From assembly GCF_003724155.1 (NCBI RefSeq), contig NZ_RJJQ01000012.1, positions 124,001-188,000 on the forward strand: a DNA stretch of 64,000 nt. Reading direction: 5' to 3'. How positions within the stretch are numbered: the first letter of the stretch is position 1; each line of letters begins with the position of its first letter. Positions 33,699 to 41,799 of this stretch are shown one piece after another. The position numbers were made by a program, and so were the translations under genes. The notes below the pieces were generated by a model that ran no database searches, was not told the origin of the DNA, and was given only the letters and a program-made list of their open reading frames with translations. Source of the DNA: Flexivirga caeni. Its GTDB lineage: Bacteria > Actinomycetota > Actinomycetes > Actinomycetales > Dermatophilaceae.

Positions 33699-35060
33699 AT
33701 GTCGCGGTCCTGGGTTGTGACCCTCAGTGTCGTCGGGGTGCTCGTCGTCGGCTGCCTTGGCGCGTTCGCCGTCACTCCGGCTCGGCATTTCTCGGTATCC
33801 GCGGTGGTGATCCTAGCTCTGCTGGCGATGTTGGCTACCACGATCCGGTCGACGGCGCTGGCATCTGGGAGCGCCAGCGTCTCATTGACCTCGATTCTGC
33901 TCGGCGCGTCCATCCCGCTGACCGGCCCGATCGGGTCGGCAATCGTCGGGATGGTTTCCGAACTACGTCCGACCCACCGAGATCCTGCAGTGGCGCGCAT
34001 CTTCAATGTGGCGACGGTAGGGCTGGTAGGCACGCTGGGCGGTCTCGTGTACCTCGGTCTGGGCGGCCGTGTCTGGATGAGTGGAGCGGCGTCACCCTTT
34101 GGTCTCCTGTGGCATCAGGGGTTGCCGCTCGCAGTTGCGACCACGGCGATGCTGCTCTCTAACACAGGCTGTGTGAGCGTGATGATCGCAGTCACTGGGG
34201 GGGCACCGCTACTTCTGACATGGCGTCGAATGGTCCGTCAGGTCAGCCGTACCTACCTCGGCTATGGCGTGATTGGCTTCCTCTTCGCGGTGCTCTGGGA
34301 TGCGGCTGGCCTCGGGCCGGCAACCGTGCTGGTGATGCTGGCGCCATTGCTGCTCGCCCAGTGGTCCTACGCCCAGCAGCACGCCGAGTCGGTCGCGCAC
34401 GAGCGGACGGTCGCCAGCATGATGGCGGCCGTCGAGGCCCGCGACCCGGTGATGCGCGGTCGCAGTGAGCGGGTGGCCAAGATCAGCGAGCTGGTCGGCA
34501 ACGAGCTGCGCCTGTCGCCGACCGAGGCGGACGCGCTGCACTTCGCGGCCCTGCTACACGACGTCGGCATGGTGGCGCCGGTCGATAGCCGGGCCGCGGA
34601 CCCCGACGTGCGGCGGGCCGACCTCGACCGGATCCGCCAGCACCCGGCGCGCGGGGTGGAGATGCTGCGCTCGATCGGGTTCCTCGGCCACTCGATCACC
34701 GCCATCCGGCATCATCATGAGCGCTGGGACGGCCGCGGCTACCCGGACGGCCTGGCCGGGCCGCGTATCCCGCAGCTGGCGCGGGTGCTCGCGGTCGCCG
34801 ACGCCTTCTGCGCGCTGGTACCCCGCGTCGGGGTCGATGCCGCTGTGGAGGCGGTGCGGCAGCGTTCCTGCGTGCAGTTCGACCCCGACTGCGTCACGGC
34901 GCTCGAGCATGTCGCGGGGTCGGCGGAGTCTGTCGCCGTCCTCGATGACGGCCTGGCGGACGAGTTCGCGAGCTCGGGGATCCCGGAAGGCGGCTTGCTG
35001 GACCACGACCTCCCCGAGGTTTCCGACCTGCTCGCCGCGGAAGACGGCCTCCTCCTGTGA
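33699..35060 (+). CDS. Membrane HD-GYP-type protein lacking the first metal histidine
   Basis: This 453-residue protein has an N-terminal membrane sensor of about six to seven helices (residues 5-225), then an HD-GYP domain from about residue 235. HD-GYP domains hydrolyse cyclic di-nucleotides. Most ligands are present: HD at 287-288 (LLHDVGM), His315 (RQHPARG), and HHERWDGRGYP at 339-349 with the GYP motif, then VADAF. The first His of the usual GHSxRV motif is Arg255 (RGRSERVA), and the lysine after HD is Met. Activity may be altered. AGGGGAA precedes ATG 33699. It overlaps the next gene. Confidence 0.9.
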   Translation: MSRSWVVTLSVVGVLVVGCLGAFAVTPARHFSVSAVVILALLAMLATTIRSTALASGSASVSLTSILLGASIPLTGPIGSAIVGMVSELRPTHRDPAVARIFNVATVGLVGTLGGLVYLGLGGRVWMSGAASPFGLLWHQGLPLAVATTAMLLSNTGCVSVMIAVTGGAPLLLTWRRMVRQVSRTYLGYGVIGFLFAVLWDAAGLGPATVLVMLAPLLLAQWSYAQQHAESVAHERTVASMMAAVEARDPVMRGRSERVAKISELVGNELRLSPTEADALHFAALLHDVGMVAPVDSRAADPDVRRADLDRIRQHPARGVEMLRSIGFLGHSITAIRHHHERWDGRGYPDGLAGPRIPQLARVLAVADAFCALVPRVGVDAAVEAVRQRSCVQFDPDCVTALEHVAGSAESVAVLDDGLADEFASSGIPEGGLLDHDLPEVSDLLAAEDGLLL

Positions 35061-36415
35061 GCCGTCCTCGATTCGGCGGTCTGATACCGGTCGCTGTGAG
35101 CTTGGCGGCCCTCGGCGTGGTCTTCGTGGGTGCCGCCGGCCTGCAAGAGGGGTTCCCCCGCGATTCGACGCCCCTGGTGCTCGGCTGTTCCGTGTTCGCC
35201 ATAGCTCTCGCGTCGTTACTGCGGCTGTCTCTGCTCGGTGGCCGGGTGAGCGCAGCGGTGGCGACTGCGATCGGGCTCGGCCTGGCCTTTGCCGGCCCGC
35301 AGCCCGTGGCCGCTGCCGGACGGGTACCCGACTCGACGTGGCAGGTGCTCATCACCGTGGCCCTCGGGCGAGGCGTGGGCGTGTTCCTGTGCCGACGATT
35401 CTTCGGCGATCGAACGGCCCCGCTGACGCGGACTGGGTCGTTACTCGCCGTCGCCGTTGCTGCGGTGCTCTACCGCGATGTGCCGTTCTTCGCCGGGGTG
35501 TCCGCCATGGACATGTACGGTCACTGGGGCCGGGAGCGATGGTGCTCCGCGACCGCGATGGCTGTGGCGGGCGTGGTCGCGGGTGCGCTGATGATCGTCG
35601 TGTCGGTTCACGTGCACCGTGGCGGCCGGTCGTTTCGTGCCGAGTTCGCCGAGGTCGCCCGGATTCAGGCCGCGGTAAACGCTGCGGTCGTCTCGACGGC
35701 TATCGCGATCGCCCTCGGGATGTCCGTGCTGGGTGTGCTTGCCATACCGTTGATGTCGGCGCCGTTGGTGTTGCTACGTTTCGCGCTGCAGCAGCAGGCT
35801 GCGGTGGTCGACACCCGGCGGCAGACGATCGCGGCGCTCGCACAGCTGACCGACATCGCAGGTTACACCCCGGCCGGCCACTCCACACGCGTAGCCGCGT
35901 TATGCCGGCGGATCGGCGCTGAACTGCACATGACCGACCGGGATCTCGACGAGCTCGAGGACGCAGCGCGATTGCACGATATCGGGCAGGTGTCCTTGAT
36001 ATCCCCGATTCCCGGGGGCGCGACGATCGACATCGCACCCGTCGACCAGCGGGGCATCGCCGACGAGGGTGCGAGGATCGTACGGCGCACCGAGGTGCTC
36101 AATGGAGTGGCCGACATCATCGAGGCGCAGGTCGTGCAGTTCCGGGAAGTGCAGGAGCACGGCGAGGCGATACCGATGAGCGCACGGATCATCAAGGTCT
36201 GCAACGCCTTCGAGGACTTGACCCGGGGAAACTCGGCACTGCGGGGCGGGGCGATCGAGAGGCTCACGCTGGGCATCGGCTACGAATATGACCCGATGGT
36301 GCTGGATCTGCTGATCAAGATCACTGCGCCCGGTGCGCAGCCCCCCGCCGTACCTCCTCAACGCGATGCCCAGGCGCGCCCCCATACCGCGAGTGACGGC
36401 TCCCTCGCCGAATGA
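35057..36415 (+). CDS. Membrane HD-domain protein, degenerate HD-GYP partner
   Basis: This 452-residue protein has about seven hydrophobic segments (residues 10-245) and a C-terminal HD domain. It keeps the first metal His (GYTPAGHSTRVA, His275) and HD (LHDIGQ, 307-308). It has lost the later His, the HH pair and the GYP motif, and the last Asp is Asn (VCNAFEDL). It is probably not an active phosphodiesterase by itself. The start GTG overlaps the previous stop (GTGA). Coupling to the preceding HD-GYP gene suggests that the two form a complex. Its C-terminal codons run into a repeat element. Confidence 0.85.
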   Translation: MSRPRFGGLIPVAVSLAALGVVFVGAAGLQEGFPRDSTPLVLGCSVFAIALASLLRLSLLGGRVSAAVATAIGLGLAFAGPQPVAAAGRVPDSTWQVLITVALGRGVGVFLCRRFFGDRTAPLTRTGSLLAVAVAAVLYRDVPFFAGVSAMDMYGHWGRERWCSATAMAVAGVVAGALMIVVSVHVHRGGRSFRAEFAEVARIQAAVNAAVVSTAIAIALGMSVLGVLAIPLMSAPLVLLRFALQQQAAVVDTRRQTIAALAQLTDIAGYTPAGHSTRVAALCRRIGAELHMTDRDLDELEDAARLHDIGQVSLISPIPGGATIDIAPVDQRGIADEGARIVRRTEVLNGVADIIEAQVVQFREVQEHGEAIPMSARIIKVCNAFEDLTRGNSALRGGAIERLTLGIGYEYDPMVLDLLIKITAPGAQPPAVPPQRDAQARPHTASDGSLAE

Positions 36416-36458
36416 CGGTCTTATGACGCCGTCGTTCGGTGAGGAAGCCGTCACTCGG
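36389..36458. repeat. Rigid four-part palindromic element, copy 4
   Basis: GACGG at 36395 and 36414, CCGTC at 36429 and 36448, with 14-10-14 spacing. It covers the last nine codons of the HD gene and the gap before the convergent symporter gene. Having the repeat inside coding sequence shows that insertion or growth of the element shaped the protein's C-terminus. Confidence 0.88.
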
Positions 36459-36473
36459 TGGAGCCCGGCCGCG

Positions 36474-38201
36474 TCAGGCGGGACCGGGCTGTGCCTTGCT
36501 CGCGCCGGGCTCGCCGGTGTCGAGGTCCGTCGGGTCGTAGTGGCGGTCGACCCGCGGGTCATCGGACTCCACGAAGTAGTCGGCGACGACGGTCTCATCC
36601 TTCCCGGCCGGCACCTTGAGCGCGCGCAGGATGAGCGTCAGCACCACGGAGATCACGGCGTTCAGGACCACGGCGGTGAAGCCGATGTAGCCCAGGTGGC
36701 CGATGACCGGGATGTTCGCGTTCGACCCGCCGAAGTGGTGGGTTGCGGGACTGGCGACGCCATACGCCTTCCAGGTGCCGTAGATCATCGCGACAGCCCA
36801 GCCGATCAGCAGCGCCCACTTGTGCAGCCAGCGGGTGTAGAGCCCGATGACGATCGCCGGGAACGTCTGCAGGATCCAGATGCCGCCGAGGAGTTGCAGA
36901 TTGATGGCGTTCTGCTTGTCCATGCTGAGCACGAAGATCAGCGCGAAGATCTTCACGACGAGCGAGGCGAGCTTGGAGACCTTTGCCTCCTCCTGCACCG
37001 ACGCGTTCGGGCGGATCCACTCCTTGTAGATGTTGCGGGTGAAGGTGTTCGCCGCCGCGATCGACATGATCGCCGCGGGCACGAGCGCGCCGATCGCTAT
37101 GGCTGCGAACGCGATTCCCGCGAACCACCCCGGGAACTGGTCGGCGAAGAGCTGTGGCACGACCAGTTGCGGGTTGGGTTTGCCGTCGAGTCCGATCGGC
37201 TTGGTGCCGGCCGCGATCGCGACCCAGCCGAGCAGCGCGAGCAGCGCGAGCACGAAGGAGTATGCCGGCAGGATCGACGCGTTCTTGCGGATCGTGTTGC
37301 GGCTCTTGGACGACAGGACCGCGGTGATCGAGTGGGGGTACATGAACAGCGCCATCGCGGAGCCGAACGCCAGTGTGACGTATGCCCATTGGGCCTTCGG
37401 GCCGACCAGGTCGGCGAAGGGCGCACTCGGGGGTTTCGTCACCTTGGGAGCCACCTCAGTCTTGGCGTGCGCGGCGTTGAAGATGTGGTCCCACCCGCCG
37501 ACCTTGCTCGGCAGGTAGATGACGGCGACGATGATCACCAGGTAGATCAGGATGTCCTTGACGAACGCGATGATCGCCGGCGCACGCAGCCCGCTGGTGT
37601 AGGTGTATGCCGCGAGGACGACGAACGCCACGAAGAGCGGTGCGTCGTTGGCGAACCAGTTTCCCTTGCCGCCGACGCCGGCGACTTCGAGCACAGCCTG
37701 AATGCCCACCAGTTGCAACGCAATGTAGGGCAACGTCGCCACGAAACCGGTGATGGACATCGCGAGCGACAGTTCGCGCGAGCCGTAGCGGCCACGGATG
37801 AAGTCGCCGGCGGTGACATATCCGTGGCGGTGACTGACCGACCAGAGCCGCGACATGAAGAAGAAGATCATCGGGTAGACGATGATCGTGTAGGGCACCG
37901 CGAAGAATCCGGCGGCGGCACCGGCCGCGAACATCGCCGCCGGCACGGCCACGAACGTGTATGCCGTGTAGAGGTCTCCACCCAGCAGGAACCAGGTGAT
38001 CCAGGTCCCGAAGCTGCGGCCACCCAGGCCCCACTCGTCGAGCGATTCGAGCGAGTCGGCCTTGCGCCACCGGGAAGCCAGGAAGCCCAGGACGGCGACG
38101 GCTACGAATACGACGATGAGGACGGTCAGAGCGACGCCACGCACCCCACTATCGGGGTGCGACGGGTTTGCCGCGGTGTGCAGGAGGCTCGGCATACTCA
38201 T
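36474..38201 (-). CDS. Sodium:solute symporter family, monocarboxylate permease-like
   Basis: This 575-residue protein has about 13 membrane helices. The sequence DEWGLGGRSFGTWITWFLLG after helix 1 and AGDFIRGRYGSRELSLAMSI are typical of SSS family members such as the monocarboxylate permease MctP or acetate/pyruvate carriers. Start ATG 38201 has AAGGAGG just upstream; a second ATG two codons later is possible. Its start overlaps the stop of the DUF3311 gene, a frequent pairing for this subgroup. The substrate is probably a short organic acid, by family only. Confidence 0.9.
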   Translation of the reverse strand: MSMPSLLHTAANPSHPDSGVRGVALTVLIVVFVAVAVLGFLASRWRKADSLESLDEWGLGGRSFGTWITWFLLGGDLYTAYTFVAVPAAMFAAGAAAGFFAVPYTIIVYPMIFFFMSRLWSVSHRHGYVTAGDFIRGRYGSRELSLAMSITGFVATLPYIALQLVGIQAVLEVAGVGGKGNWFANDAPLFVAFVVLAAYTYTSGLRAPAIIAFVKDILIYLVIIVAVIYLPSKVGGWDHIFNAAHAKTEVAPKVTKPPSAPFADLVGPKAQWAYVTLAFGSAMALFMYPHSITAVLSSKSRNTIRKNASILPAYSFVLALLALLGWVAIAAGTKPIGLDGKPNPQLVVPQLFADQFPGWFAGIAFAAIAIGALVPAAIMSIAAANTFTRNIYKEWIRPNASVQEEAKVSKLASLVVKIFALIFVLSMDKQNAINLQLLGGIWILQTFPAIVIGLYTRWLHKWALLIGWAVAMIYGTWKAYGVASPATHHFGGSNANIPVIGHLGYIGFTAVVLNAVISVVLTLILRALKVPAGKDETVVADYFVESDDPRVDRHYDPTDLDTGEPGASKAQPGPA

Positions 38202-38476
38202 GCTCCCTCCTTGGAGTCGTTGGCCGGCTGGAACGGCACGTGCGGGCGTGCCTTCTTGACCAGCACGTAGGCGATCGACGTGCAGATCGCGCACAGGACG
38301 ACCAGCGCCATCTGATACCAGATGAAGAAGGTGAAGCCGTTGAGACGCGGCGAATACTTCGAATACCAGCCGACCGGCACGAGCGCCAGCATCGGGATCG
38401 CGAGCACGATCCCGGCGATCACGAGTAGGCGACGATCCGCCGGTGGGGCCATATCTGGTTGTCGATGTTGAGTCAT
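38198..38476 (-). CDS. DUF3311 small membrane protein
   Basis: A 92-residue protein with two membrane helices (VIAGIVLAIPMLALVPVGWY and FTFFIWYQMALVVLCAICTS). DUF3311 proteins are found directly upstream of SSS symporters and probably act as a small accessory subunit. Its stop overlaps the symporter start (ATGA). ATG 38476. Confidence 0.9.
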   Translation of the reverse strand: MTQHRQPDMAPPADRRLLVIAGIVLAIPMLALVPVGWYSKYSPRLNGFTFFIWYQMALVVLCAICTSIAYVLVKKARPHVPFQPANDSKEGA

Positions 38477-38604
38477 CCGAATACCTCGCGCGTGTGTGAC
38501 GGGAGTTACACGAAGACGTTATCGCCGTACGGCCGCCGCTGGTGCGATTTTGCGCTCCGCGCCCCCGGTTCGTGGCCGGGTGAGCGGGTGCCGTCATACC
38601 TCGG

Positions 38605-38693
38605 TGATCGAGAGGACCCCAAACCGCACGAGCGGACCCCAAAATCGGCGCGCGGATGGGGTCCTCTCAATCCGGATGGGGGCCTCTCGATCA
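38605..38693. repeat. Large palindrome with doubled GGACCCC motif
   Basis: The 305-base gap between the DUF3311 gene and sodN contains this 89-bp structure and the sodN terminator; I see no gene in it. The outer arms are TGATCGAGAGGACCCC and its near-complement. GGACCCC occurs at 38614 and 38634 (20 bp apart), and GGGGTCC/GGGGGCC at 38658 and 38678 (20 bp apart). The plan is the same as that of the GACGS elements, but the sequence and spacing differ. Confidence 0.78.
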
Positions 38694-38728
38694 GAAGCAG
38701 AGCGCGCGGCGCCGCGCTGTGCACAACG

Positions 38729-38764
38729 AAAAGCGCCGGGCCCCAAGGGGGTCCGGCGCCTTTC
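38729..38764 (-). terminator. Intrinsic terminator of sodN
   Basis: On the minus strand, GGCGCCGGACCCCC and GGGGCCCGGCGC pair around a short loop, with one G-U wobble, and a TTTT run follows at 38732-38729. It begins 18 bases after the sodN stop. Confidence 0.88.
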
Positions 38765-38781
38765 GAGGTGCAGCGAGGAGC

Positions 38782-39186
38782 TCAGGCCTGCTTGGTCTCC
38801 CAGAAGATCTTGGCGATCTCGTCGATCTTGGCGAGCAGCTCGTCCGCGGTCGAGACCTCCCACGAGGCCTTGGTGCCACCGGCGCCGGCCAGCTTGGTGG
38901 CTTCGTTGACGAGGGTGTGCAGCTGCGGGTACTTCTCGAAGTGCGGCGGCTTGAAGTAGTCGGTCCACAGCACCCACAGGTGGTGCTTGACCAGCTCGGA
39001 GCGCTGCTCCTTGATGATCGCTGCACGGATCTTGAAGTCGATGTCGTCGGGCTTGTCGGCGACCTTCTGGCAGATCGCCTTGACCGACTCGGCCTCGATG
39101 CGGGCCTGGGCCGGGTCGTAGACACCACAGGGCAGGTCGCAGTGGGCACGGACCTCGATGGTGCGGGCGAAGATTCGGCGAAGCAT
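38782..39186 (-). CDS. sodN: Nickel superoxide dismutase
   Basis: This 134-residue precursor has the nickel hook HCDLPCGVYDP immediately after a 14-residue propeptide (MLRRIFARTIEVRA). Cleavage must expose His1 so that it can ligate Ni together with Cys2 and Cys6; the protease SodX does this and is encoded 3.2 kb upstream on the same strand. The rest matches Streptomyces SodN (IEAESVKAICQKVADKPDDI, WVLWTDYFKPPHFEKYPQLH, KIFWETKQA). ATG 39186. A SoxR-like operator overlaps its promoter and an intrinsic terminator follows. Confidence 0.97.
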   Translation of the reverse strand: MLRRIFARTIEVRAHCDLPCGVYDPAQARIEAESVKAICQKVADKPDDIDFKIRAAIIKEQRSELVKHHLWVLWTDYFKPPHFEKYPQLHTLVNEATKLAGAGGTKASWEVSTADELLAKIDEIAKIFWETKQA

Positions 39187-39224
39187 GATTGTCCTTCCGT
39201 CGGTTGCATCGGACGTATGACGGG

Positions 39225-39255
39225 AGCCTGTCACCTCAAGCACGCTTGAGGTCAA
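39225..39255 (-). promoter_or_regulatory. MerR/SoxR-type promoter and operator of sodN
   Basis: The dyad CCTCAAGCACGCTTGAGG (39234-39251) differs from the SoxR box CCTCAAGTTAACTTGAGG only in its centre. On the minus strand it lies between a -35-like TTGACC (39255-39250) and a -10-like CAGGCT (39230-39225) separated by 19 bases, the over-long spacing that MerR-family activators correct. Nothing else is recognised in the 325-base gap between sodN and the acyltransferase gene. Confidence 0.8.
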
Positions 39256-39511
39256 CTGAATCCACGCCGACGGCATACCCGCGAGACATCTGCTGCAAAC
39301 CGCACGGTGCCTGCCGCGACCTGGCTTCCACTCCTTGTCACGAACCTACTCGGGTGGGCCCGGCCGATCGAAGCCGCCCACCGACTTGCGAGGCGGTCGC
39401 AGGTGGGCGCGGCTGCGGTGCTGCGATATTGACTCCGGTGCGCCGGCGCGGCAACTTCGCGAATCCGTGAAGTACGCGCAGCCCGGCGGCGCCCTCCGGA
39501 AACTGGCAGTC

Positions 39512-41767
39512 ATGCAGGCCGGCGGATCGAGGGGGAGGGGGTCCCGCGGCACGGCCCGCCGCAGGGCCGACATCCAGGGCTTGCGCGCGCTCGCGGTGGC
39601 GGCCGTCATCGGCGCGCACGTGTGGCAGTGGCCGCGTGGCGGCTTCCTCGGGGTCGACGTCTTCTTCGTCATCTCCGGCTACCTGATCACCTCGCTGCTG
39701 CTGCGTCGTCGTCACCAGTCACCGGCCGCCGTGCTGGGCTGGTTCTACCTGCGCCGGGCCCGCCGCATCCTGCCGCTTGCCCTGCTCGTGCTGGTCGCGG
39801 TGCTGGTGGTCAGCAGGCTGCAGGACGGCCCGGTGCTGGCCGCTCAGGTGCGCAGCGACACCAGGTGGGCGGCGATCTTCCTCGCCAACTGGCACTTTGC
39901 GGCCCTGGACAATGACTACTTCCATCTCGGCGCCGCGCCGTCGCCGGTGGAGCACTACTGGTCGCTCGCCGTCGAGGAGCAGTTCTATCTGGTCTGGCCG
40001 CTGCTGGTCCTGGGCGTTCTGCAGGTATGCCGTGCACGTCCCGCCACCCGGACCGCCCGCGAGGCCCGATCCCGCCATCGCCGCACCCGATCGGTCCACA
40101 CGGCGGGCCGGCCCGCGGTGGCTGTTGCCGCCGCGATCGTGGTCGTCGTCTCGTGGTGCTGGGCGGCCCGGCAAGGCGACACGAACGCGACGACCGCCTA
40201 CTACTCGACGCTGACCCGCGCGTGGGAGCTCGGTGCCGGTGCGCTGCTTGCCTGCCTGCCCACCAGCTGGTTCCGGTTGAGAGCGGTCCCGCGCGCCGTC
40301 GTGTCCTGGGCCGGACTGGCGGTGATCGTCGCGTCGTTCGGCGTGGTTTCCAGCGGCACCGGGATGCCGGTGCCCGGCGCGATCCTGCCGGTCGTCGGCA
40401 GTGCTCTGGTCATCGCGGCGGGCATTGCCGCGCCTGCGCGGCAGCCACTGCTGAGCAACCGGCTGATGACCGGCATCGGGGACATCTCTTACGGGCTCTA
40501 TCTGTGGCATTACCCGCTGCTTGTCTCGTGCGACGTGTTTCTGGTGCCCGGCGCGTTCCGGACCCGGCTGGTCGTCACGGCGGGTGCCGTCGTGCTCGCG
40601 GTCGTCAGTCACTTCCTGCTCGAGCGACCGATCATCGATTGGCCGGCTGGACGCACTGGGTGGCGTGTGTGGTGGGCCGTTCACCGCCGTGCCCTGGCCG
40701 GCGCGGGTATGGCGACAGCGCTCTTGCTCGGCTCGGTCTGCACGCTCGGGTGGGCGCGTCCCGCCACGTTTGCCGCTCCACGCCACCTGTCCGGCGCGCT
40801 GCCGGGCGATGCGGTCGCACCTCCGCCCCCGAGCACCCCTCCCGTCATACCGACGGCGACGCTGCGCCCACCAACCGCTTCACCGACACGGCAGGGCCCG
40901 ACCCCGCAGCCCGCCCTCGGGCCGCTTGGCCGCGCCATCCAGGCGGGCCTGCGCGGCGGTCTGCAGCTGGCAAGCTGGTCCGGGGTGACGCCGAATCCTG
41001 CTGACCAGCAAGCGCTTTCGGCCGGTATGCCCGGCTCCGCCGGCTGCGCGGCGACCGACGTCGCCGATCCGCACGCCTGCACGTTCGGCAATCCGCACGG
41101 CCCGGAGATCGACGTCTACGGCGACTCGATGGGCGACAATCTGCTCGGCGCAGCGGTCGCCGGGCTCGGCTCGACCTACAAGGTGCGCGGGCTGATCAAG
41201 CTTGCGTGCGCGGTCAACGGAGTGAACGCGAATTTCGGCGAGGATGCTTGGGCGATCCCGTGCGTGAACCACCGCGAGGCCGTGATCCGCTACGTGAAGC
41301 AGGCGCGGCCGCAGGTGCTGATCATGGTGGAGACGTACACCTGGATCCTCAAGCTCAAGGACGGGTCGCAGGGTGCGCGGGCTGCGGCCGAGTGGCAGGC
41401 GGCCGACCAGCGTTTCGTCGACACCATCCGCCCGTACGTCAAGCACATCGTGATCGTCACCCCGTCCATCTCGGGCGTCGGGCCCGCCGACTGCTACCGG
41501 CCCGGCGGTGCGCCGAGCCAGTGCGTCGTCGGCATCCCACCGTTCTGGAAACTGGCCCGCGACGCCGAGGCGAAGGTGCGCGGCGTCACCTTCCTCGACC
41601 TGACCCGGTGGTATTGCGTCGACGGATCCTGCCCGATGGTCACCACCCTCGGCGGGCGCGCGACCGAGATCAAGATCGACTACCTGCACATCACCTATGC
41701 CTACGAGCAGCAACTCGGCCCCGACTTGCGCTACCTGCTCACCGCAGCCAAGGTGATCGCCCCCTAA
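39512..41767 (+). CDS. Membrane O-acyltransferase with C-terminal SGNH domain (OafA type)
   Basis: This protein has about 751 residues. The N-terminal acyltransferase-3 domain has about ten helices and the motifs DIQGLRALAVAAVIGAHVW, FLGVDVFFVISGYLIT, YLRRARRILPLA and YWSLAVEEQFYLVWPLLV. A Pro/Thr-rich linker leads to an extracytoplasmic SGNH domain with the catalytic block EIDVYGDSMGDNLL and late D-x-x-H (DYLHITY). OafA-like proteins acetylate surface polysaccharides. ATG 39512 starts just before the conserved part; a GTG at 39467 is an alternative, and neither has a strong ribosome site. It separates sodN from sodX. Confidence 0.88.
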   Translation: MQAGGSRGRGSRGTARRRADIQGLRALAVAAVIGAHVWQWPRGGFLGVDVFFVISGYLITSLLLRRRHQSPAAVLGWFYLRRARRILPLALLVLVAVLVVSRLQDGPVLAAQVRSDTRWAAIFLANWHFAALDNDYFHLGAAPSPVEHYWSLAVEEQFYLVWPLLVLGVLQVCRARPATRTAREARSRHRRTRSVHTAGRPAVAVAAAIVVVVSWCWAARQGDTNATTAYYSTLTRAWELGAGALLACLPTSWFRLRAVPRAVVSWAGLAVIVASFGVVSSGTGMPVPGAILPVVGSALVIAAGIAAPARQPLLSNRLMTGIGDISYGLYLWHYPLLVSCDVFLVPGAFRTRLVVTAGAVVLAVVSHFLLERPIIDWPAGRTGWRVWWAVHRRALAGAGMATALLLGSVCTLGWARPATFAAPRHLSGALPGDAVAPPPPSTPPVIPTATLRPPTASPTRQGPTPQPALGPLGRAIQAGLRGGLQLASWSGVTPNPADQQALSAGMPGSAGCAATDVADPHACTFGNPHGPEIDVYGDSMGDNLLGAAVAGLGSTYKVRGLIKLACAVNGVNANFGEDAWAIPCVNHREAVIRYVKQARPQVLIMVETYTWILKLKDGSQGARAAAEWQAADQRFVDTIRPYVKHIVIVTPSISGVGPADCYRPGGAPSQCVVGIPPFWKLARDAEAKVRGVTFLDLTRWYCVDGSCPMVTTLGGRATEIKIDYLHITYAYEQQLGPDLRYLLTAAKVIAP

Positions 41768-41799
41768 CCACGGCTCGATCGATATCACTGTATGGCTGC

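Noticed and set aside
39187-39511. Nur (nickel) operator for sodN.
   Set aside because: No convincing Fur-family inverted repeat was seen; the only clear dyad in the gap is the SoxR-like one.
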